From an uncultured Clostridia bacterium (GTDB lineage: Bacteria > Bacillota > Clostridia > Oscillospirales > Acutalibacteraceae): 64,000 nt of DNA. The translations under genes and the position numbers were made by a program. Position 1 is the first letter of the stretch. Each line of letters opens with the position of its first letter. The notes beneath the pieces are model-generated. The model did not search any database. It saw only the letters and a list, made by a program, of their open reading frames with translations, and had not been told where the DNA came from. Where the stretch lies: positions 32,391 to 96,390 of the forward strand of contig CANROX010000002.1 of assembly GCA_947632335.1 (NCBI GenBank), read 5' to 3'. Of this stretch, positions 58,675-64,000 are shown in pieces.

Positions 58675-59918
58675 ACTCTTATCTGACCGTTGCCTTCAAC
58701 AATAAACTTTGAAGAGGTAAGCTGATTTATTCCCATTGGACCCCTTGCGTGGAGCTTTTGGGTGGAAATTCCAATTTCAGCCCCAAGGCCAAATTCTCCC
58801 CCGTCGGTAAATCGGGTTGAGGCGTTTACATATACTGCGGCGGCGTCAACCTGCTCCTTAAACTTGTTTGCACATTCATAGTTATCTGTAACTATACATT
58901 CGCTGTGTCCGCTGGAGTACTTTGCAATATGGGAGATAGCTCCGTCAATACTGTCAACAACCTTGCAGGCAAGAATATAATCGAGAAATTCCGTGTAATA
59001 GTCGCTTTCCTCCGCTGCAATTACGCTGTCCCCTAAAATTTCCCTGGTAACAGGGCATCCCCTAAGCTGGACATTCTTTGTGTCCAGCTTTTCCTTTATC
59101 TTTGGCAGGGCGGACATTGCAATATCCTTGTGGACAAGTATTGTTTCAATGGCGTTGCATACAGAGGGTCTGCTGGTTTTTGCATTAAAAATAATTTCGC
59201 TTGCCATTTCTATATCTGCGTATTTGTCAACATAAACATGGCAGTTTCCCACTCCTGTTTCAATAACGGGAACCTTGCTGTTTTCAACTACAGCCTTAAT
59301 AAGACCTGCACCGCCTCTTGGAATAAGCACATCTAAATAGTCGCTTAACTGCATAAGCTGGTTTGAGGAGGCTCTGGAGGTGTCCTCAATAAGCTGAATA
59401 CTGTCCTTGGGAAGTCCTGATTTTTCAACAGCGTTCCTCATAACCTTTGCAATAGCGGTATTAGAGTTTATTGCCTCCTTGCCGCCTCGCAGGATAACTG
59501 CGTTGCCTGCTTTAAGGCATAGTGCCGCTGCGTCGGCAGTAACATTTGGACGGGCCTCAAAAATAATGCCGATTACCCCCAGTGGTACAGTAACCTTAGT
59601 TACTTTCAGTCCGTTTGGCAGAGTATTTCCGCTTATAATGTTTCCGACTGGGTCAGGCAGTGAGGCAACCTTTCTGACGCCGTCAGCCATACCCTTAATC
59701 CTGTCCATACCAAGGGTAAGCCTGTCAATAAGGCTGGGGGTGAGTCCCTTTTCCTTACCCTTTTCTATATCAATATTATTTGCTTTAATTATATCTTCGG
59801 CATTTTCCAGTAATGCATCTGCAATGAGATTTAAGGCGGAGTTCTTTTTACTTCCCGCAACGGAGAGAAATCTTGCAGCCTCCTTTGCCTTTTTTCCCAT
59901 TTCTTCAATTACAGTCAC
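58671..59918 (-). CDS. proA: Gamma-glutamyl phosphate reductase
   Basis: VTVPLGVIGIIFEARPNVTADAAALCLKAGNAVILRGGKEA. Confidence 0.96.
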   Translation of the reverse strand: MTVIEEMGKKAKEAARFLSVAGSKKNSALNLIADALLENAEDIIKANNIDIEKGKEKGLTPSLIDRLTLGMDRIKGMADGVRKVASLPDPVGNIISGNTLPNGLKVTKVTVPLGVIGIIFEARPNVTADAAALCLKAGNAVILRGGKEAINSNTAIAKVMRNAVEKSGLPKDSIQLIEDTSRASSNQLMQLSDYLDVLIPRGGAGLIKAVVENSKVPVIETGVGNCHVYVDKYADIEMASEIIFNAKTSRPSVCNAIETILVHKDIAMSALPKIKEKLDTKNVQLRGCPVTREILGDSVIAAEESDYYTEFLDYILACKVVDSIDGAISHIAKYSSGHSECIVTDNYECANKFKEQVDAAAVYVNASTRFTDGGEFGLGAEIGISTQKLHARGPMGINQLTSSKFIVEGNGQIRV

Positions 59919-60711
59919 TTGAATCTTCCTTTCCCAAAAATATTGTGCCTACAGGCTTGTTGTCAAAAATATCATATATAACCTCCGGTTTATCACCGGC
60001 AATAATCTGCACATCAATTCCGCATTCTGTGGCAAGTTCTGCCGCAATAATTTTTGTTGCCATTCCTCCCGTGCCTCTGTTGCTCCCTCTGCCTCCTGCC
60101 ATTGCCCTTATTTCATCTGTAATTGTATGGACTGTGTCAATTTTCTTTGCGTCGGAATAAAGGGCAGGATTTTTGTCATAAAGTCCGTCAATATCTGTAA
60201 GTATAATCAGCTTGTCGGCGCCGATTAGTTTTGCAACAATGGCGGAGAGCTGGTCGTTGTCGCCAAAATTTTCACCCTCAAGCTCATCGGTGGCAACTGA
60301 GTCGTTTTCATTGACAACGGGTATAATTCCCATATCAATAAGAGATAAAAAGGCGTTGCGGATTGTGTTCTCTTTATGTGGAGTTTCTACAGAGTACTTT
60401 GTAAGAAGTATCTGGGCTACAACATTGTTGTATTCCTGAAAAAATTTGTCGTATATAAACATAAGCTCGCATTGACCTACGGCGGAAACAGCCTGCTTTC
60501 GGTTTGTCAAAGTGGGGCGTTCCTTAATGCCCAGCTTGCCCATTCCCACTCCCAAAGCACCGGAGGATACAAGCACCATTTCATGCCCTTGGTTTTGCAA
60601 ATCGGAAATAACCTTGCAGAGCTTTTCAACTGTTCTGATGTTTAGTTTGCCGTTTTCATATGTTAAGGTAGATGTGCCTACCTTAATTACAATCCTTTGT
60701 TTCTGTTTCAT
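59905..60711 (-). CDS. proB: Glutamate 5-kinase (short form)
   Basis: RIVIKVGTSTLTYENGKLN; VSSGALGVGMGKLG; NENDSVAT; GRGSNRGTGGMATKIIAA; no PUA domain. Confidence 0.95.
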   Translation of the reverse strand: MKQKQRIVIKVGTSTLTYENGKLNIRTVEKLCKVISDLQNQGHEMVLVSSGALGVGMGKLGIKERPTLTNRKQAVSAVGQCELMFIYDKFFQEYNNVVAQILLTKYSVETPHKENTIRNAFLSLIDMGIIPVVNENDSVATDELEGENFGDNDQLSAIVAKLIGADKLIILTDIDGLYDKNPALYSDAKKIDTVHTITDEIRAMAGGRGSNRGTGGMATKIIAAELATECGIDVQIIAGDKPEVIYDIFDNKPVGTIFLGKEDSSDCN

Positions 60712-61097
60712 AATATTCCTCTTATTAATATTATATCACCTTATTATATCATACAAAAAGCTAATAAACAAGGGATTTGCATCATATAAAAAGTTTAATT
60801 TGCAGACACCTTTTGCCATTTTTAAACCTAAAATAATAGGGTAAAACAGGGTTATAATATGTAGATTTTAAAGGAATAAAGATAAGAGGTTAATGGATAA
60901 AGCACTTTGTAAATAAAAAGAATGGCAAGAATGATAACAAATGTCCGTATCAAGGGTTTTAGTCTGTAATTTTATGGGGCAGCGTTAAAAATTTATTTGC
61001 ATTTTCCTGTTTTAATATTTTGTTTTTGTATATAAAGTATGGTGTATTTTCACAAAACAAAATAAGAAAGTTTGTATACTATTTATTTCCAAATGTG

Positions 61098-61126
61098 TTG
61101 TGAATTGTAGTTGCAGTTGATATAAT
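61098..61126 (+). promoter_or_regulatory. Promoter for lipoprotein gene 61179
   Basis: TTGTGA (61098-61103), 17 bp spacer, TATAAT (61121-61126). Confidence 0.6.
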
Positions 61127-61178
61127 GTAGATGTAAAGCAAAATTTGTAATTTGGTGTTTTTTAAAGGAGGTGATTTT

Positions 61179-61658
61179 ATGAAAAAAATTATAGCCGTAG
61201 TATTAGTAATGATGTCAGTTATGGCGATGGCAGGCTGCAATCAAGATGACGAAGATTTGGATAAATGCGCTGAAATGATATTGGAACTTGCCTGTCTTTC
61301 TTATGACAATTATGGGGATTATTCAAAATTGCCGGAAAAATATCATGGAGTTATTTCAAAACATTTTTTCGAATGTCTAAACTATCGAGGCTGTCTTTAT
61401 AAAGACTTAAAAGACTATAAGTCTAAACGCGGAGTTGATTATTATGAGGTACAGTCCCTTTCGTATCCCACTGCTGAGTATGACGGTGATGATATAGTGG
61501 TTAGTTATAAATATACCCATTACTTTGAAACTTATGGTAATATCAGTGTTGATGACCTTGATGTTCCGTGGGACGATGGATGGGATATGCCTGTCCGGGT
61601 TACATTAAAAAAAGTAAATGGCAAATACTGTGTAAAAGATTATTATGAGCCAATTTGA
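61179..61658 (+). CDS. Small lipoprotein (paralog A)
   Basis: MKKIIAVVLVMMSVMAMAGCNQDDED lipobox; RBS aaaggaggtga. Confidence 0.8.
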   Translation: MKKIIAVVLVMMSVMAMAGCNQDDEDLDKCAEMILELACLSYDNYGDYSKLPEKYHGVISKHFFECLNYRGCLYKDLKDYKSKRGVDYYEVQSLSYPTAEYDGDDIVVSYKYTHYFETYGNISVDDLDVPWDDGWDMPVRVTLKKVNGKYCVKDYYEPI

Positions 61659-61774
61659 TTTATAATTATAATCGTAGTTAATTTATATTAGGAAACATCA
61701 TAGTGTGATGATGAACTAATCTGAACAGCAGACTACTCTTACCGCCTTTATTATGATAAAAGGGAGGTGATTTT

Positions 61775-62260
61775 ATGAAAAAAATTATAGCCATAGTATT
61801 AGTAATGATGTCAGTTATGGCGATGGCAGGCTGCAATCAAGATGAAGATGATACTTTAAGGGAAAGTGAAAAATTAGTGTTGGAGCTTGTCTGTCTTTCC
61901 TATGACAATTATGGGGATTATTCAAAATTGCCGAAAAAGTTTCATAGTGTAATTTCAAAGGAGCTCTTTGAACGTTTGAACTATAGGGACTGTGATTATG
62001 AAGAAATAAAAGAATATAAAGACGCTAAATATGGAATTGATTATTATGCTATAAATTCCCTTTCGTATCCCACTGCTGAGTATGACGGTGATGATATAGT
62101 GGTTAGTTATAAATATACTTTTGACATTGAAACTTATGATAATGCAACTGTTGACAAGTATGATATTCCTGAGGGCGGTTCAGCGGATATTCCTGTAACG
62201 GTAACTTTAAAAGAGAATAACGGAAAATTTAAAGTTATTGATAAATGGGAAGCTCCCTAA
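61775..62260 (+). CDS. Small lipoprotein (paralog B, tandem duplicate)
   Basis: MKKIIAIVLVMMSVMAMAGCNQDEDD; shares signal peptide and central block SLSYPTAEYDGDDIVVSYKYT with paralog A. Confidence 0.8.
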   Translation: MKKIIAIVLVMMSVMAMAGCNQDEDDTLRESEKLVLELVCLSYDNYGDYSKLPKKFHSVISKELFERLNYRDCDYEEIKEYKDAKYGIDYYAINSLSYPTAEYDGDDIVVSYKYTFDIETYDNATVDKYDIPEGGSADIPVTVTLKENNGKFKVIDKWEAP

Positions 62261-62311
62261 ATTTTCTATTATATAATTGTAAAGAAAAATTTACTAAGAG
62301 AGGCGATATAT

Positions 62312-62905
62312 ATGGTATGTAAAAAAATTAGTGTATGTTTGGTATTGGTATTAATATTTTCATTGACAGCATGTAATGTTACAACAACAAATGAAGAAAA
62401 ATTCAGTGATAAGGATATTAAAAAGGTCATAAATTATTCAGCGCCTGTTGACGAAAATAAAGACACTATGCCTTTAAAAGACCTTAAAAAGGTAGAAGAA
62501 ATTTTGGGACAGGGAGTTACCAGAGATGTTAACGAAGAAAATAAGTATAGACTATATAATTATGATGACGGAAACCTATATGTATTCTATACGGATTCTA
62601 AAACAGTTGATTATGATTCAATTATTTTTGCAGTGGCATCAGAAAAAAATCCCGGTAAAATAGATTTTAGTAATATCAAAACAGGTTCATCTACAATAGA
62701 TGATGTTGAAAAGATTGACCCTGCAACAAAAAAATCTTTAGTTACAAGCGGTAAAGATTATTACACAATTCATTTAACAGATTCAGGTATTATATTTATC
62801 CATTATGATAGGAAAAATGATAATTATTATGTATCACAAGTGAGCAATCAATATCAATTCAATAATTATACAGAGGCTATCAAGTCTGAAGACCTGATAA
62901 ATTGA
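62312..62905 (+). CDS. Lipoprotein of unknown function
   Basis: MVCKKISVCLVLVLIFSLTACNVTTTNEEK lipobox. Confidence 0.75.
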   Translation: MVCKKISVCLVLVLIFSLTACNVTTTNEEKFSDKDIKKVINYSAPVDENKDTMPLKDLKKVEEILGQGVTRDVNEENKYRLYNYDDGNLYVFYTDSKTVDYDSIIFAVASEKNPGKIDFSNIKTGSSTIDDVEKIDPATKKSLVTSGKDYYTIHLTDSGIIFIHYDRKNDNYYVSQVSNQYQFNNYTEAIKSEDLIN

Positions 62906-62979
62906 TATATTACAATTTCTATGGACATTCGTTTCCTCTATATTTGATGTATAATCTTACATAAATTTTCAGACATACG

Positions 62980-63017
62980 AAATCCCCCTGCGGTAGAACC
63001 CTACCGTAAGGGGATTT
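62980..63017. terminator. Bidirectional terminator
   Basis: AAATCCCC-ctg-CGGTAG-aacc-CTACCG-taa-GGGGATTTTC. Confidence 0.7.
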
Positions 63018-63052
63018 TCTTATTGTCCGTTTTTTCGGACCTGTTCATTTTT

Positions 63053-64000
63053 TTACTTTACATTAACCTTGATTTTAAGAATCTTTACACCGTTGACCTT
63101 GACTTTAAGGGTTGTTGTTCCCTTTTTAATGCCTTTGATTTTCAGGGTTTTGGTGTTAGGCTTTGATACTATTTTAGCATACTTTGTATTTGTATACTTG
63201 TTGTTAATATATGATGTTTTGCCTTTTAGCTTAACAGTAACAGTATTGCCCTTTTTCACCTTAACAGTTGTTTTGGACAGTTTCGGAGAAGTTGTTACCA
63301 CCGCCTTACACTTTAGCTTTTTACCTGTTGTAAGTGTGGCGGTTACTGTCACATTACCCTTGTTGAGCGCTGTGATTTTTCCGTTATTTACAACAGCAAC
63401 TTTCTTATTAGAGGTGGTCCAGGCCTTTACTGTACCGCCAATAGCTTTTATGGTTTTAGCTGTGCCTGACTTTAAAGTAGTATTTGACAATGTCAGTTTC
63501 GGAGAATTTTTTACGGTAACCAGGCAGGTGAGTTTTTCCCCTGTTGTTAAAACGGCGGTAATTGTTGCCGTTCCTTTGCCAACGGCTGTTACTCTGCCGT
63601 TATTAACAGTTGCAACATTTTTGTTGGTGGTTGCCCAGGATTTTGCTGAACCATCAATTACTTTAACTACCCTTGATGTGCCTGCGTTGAGGGATATTTT
63701 TGTAACTGAAAAAACGGGTTTTATTGGTTCTGCTGTTGCTGTAATATTTAAAGGACCGCGGACATACTCTACAAAGATTTTGTATTCACCGTTTTCCTCT
63801 TTAATAGTGCCAACATCTTCACCATTGACTGTTACACTAACATATGTTATAGCGTAGCCGGGTTTTGGAGTGAGGGTTGTTTTATAGTTCATCCAAGCGT
63901 CGGTAATGTTGTTGGATGAAGTAACATTGGTTAGGTTATAAAGCACATTATAACCAAAGGAAACACTTGAAGTTGCCGTATTTTCAGGTTCTGCTGTTGC
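63053..64000 (-). CDS. C-terminal part of a Big_2-repeat surface/secreted protein (5' end beyond window)
   Basis: Three Ig-like-type repeats (SWATTNKNVATVNNGRVTAVGKGTATITAVLTTGEKL...); frame remains open upstream of the listed Met to base 64000 (ATAEPENTATSSVSFGYN...). Confidence 0.8.
   Translation of the reverse strand, partial: ATAEPENTATSSVSFGYNVLYNLTNVTSSNNITDAWMNYKTTLTPKPGYAITYVSVTVNGEDVGTIKEENGEYKIFVEYVRGPLNITATAEPIKPVFSVTKISLNAGTSRVVKVIDGSAKSWATTNKNVATVNNGRVTAVGKGTATITAVLTTGEKLTCLVTVKNSPKLTLSNTTLKSGTAKTIKAIGGTVKAWTTSNKKVAVVNNGKITALNKGNVTVTATLTTGKKLKCKAVVTTSPKLSKTTVKVKKGNTVTVKLKGKTSYINNKYTNTKYAKIVSKPNTKTLKIKGIKKGTTTLKVKVNGVKILKIKVNVK

Noticed and set aside
60720-61097. tRNA or small RNA gene in the proB-lipoprotein intergenic region
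   Set aside because: AT-rich with no cloverleaf, and no clear promoter/terminator pair other than the promoter assigned to the lipoprotein gene.

Overview
This 64 kb window looks like a chromosomal segment of a low-GC, Gram-positive, probably spore-forming Clostridia/Ruminococcaceae-like bacterium. Taxonomy is inferred from gene content (spoIIAA-spoIIAB-sigF, spoVAC, clostridial-type ferredoxin, GatD/MurT). I saw no CRISPR array, rRNA, tRNA, IS element or prophage.

Most of the window is core: gatD-murT, pyrCEF, serCA, cysteine desulfurase-thiI, rpoBC, rpsL-rpsG-fusA-tuf, proS-metA, acpP, aroE-aroK, aroF-tyrA-aroB-aroA-aroC-pheA, the sigF operon, folC-rsmI-trmN6-like-ricT-holB, and proBA.

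The accessory content is:
(1) A compact minus-strand operon at about 5.0-9.9 kb. It encodes two different ATP-grasp ligases, a DRE-TIM aldolase-like enzyme, a 6PGDH-like dehydrogenase and a CatB-like hexapeptide acyltransferase. The acyltransferase gene is split by a 9-bp poly-G tract that would be in frame with 8 G, so it is a candidate phase-variable switch. This is my best candidate for an undescribed system.
(2) A class-B-like sortase with a long cytosolic N-terminal region and a long Thr/Pro/Lys-rich C-terminal tail with an embedded InlB-repeat-like domain, plus a small acidic protein with a possible SPTTG sorting signal.
(3) Secreted cohesin-like and Big_2 proteins.
(4) A run of small lipoproteins, including a mosaic tandem duplication.
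(5) A 56-aa 2[4Fe-4S] ferredoxin that is absent from the supplied ORF track.

Functional names come from motif and family recognition by eye. No searches were run.
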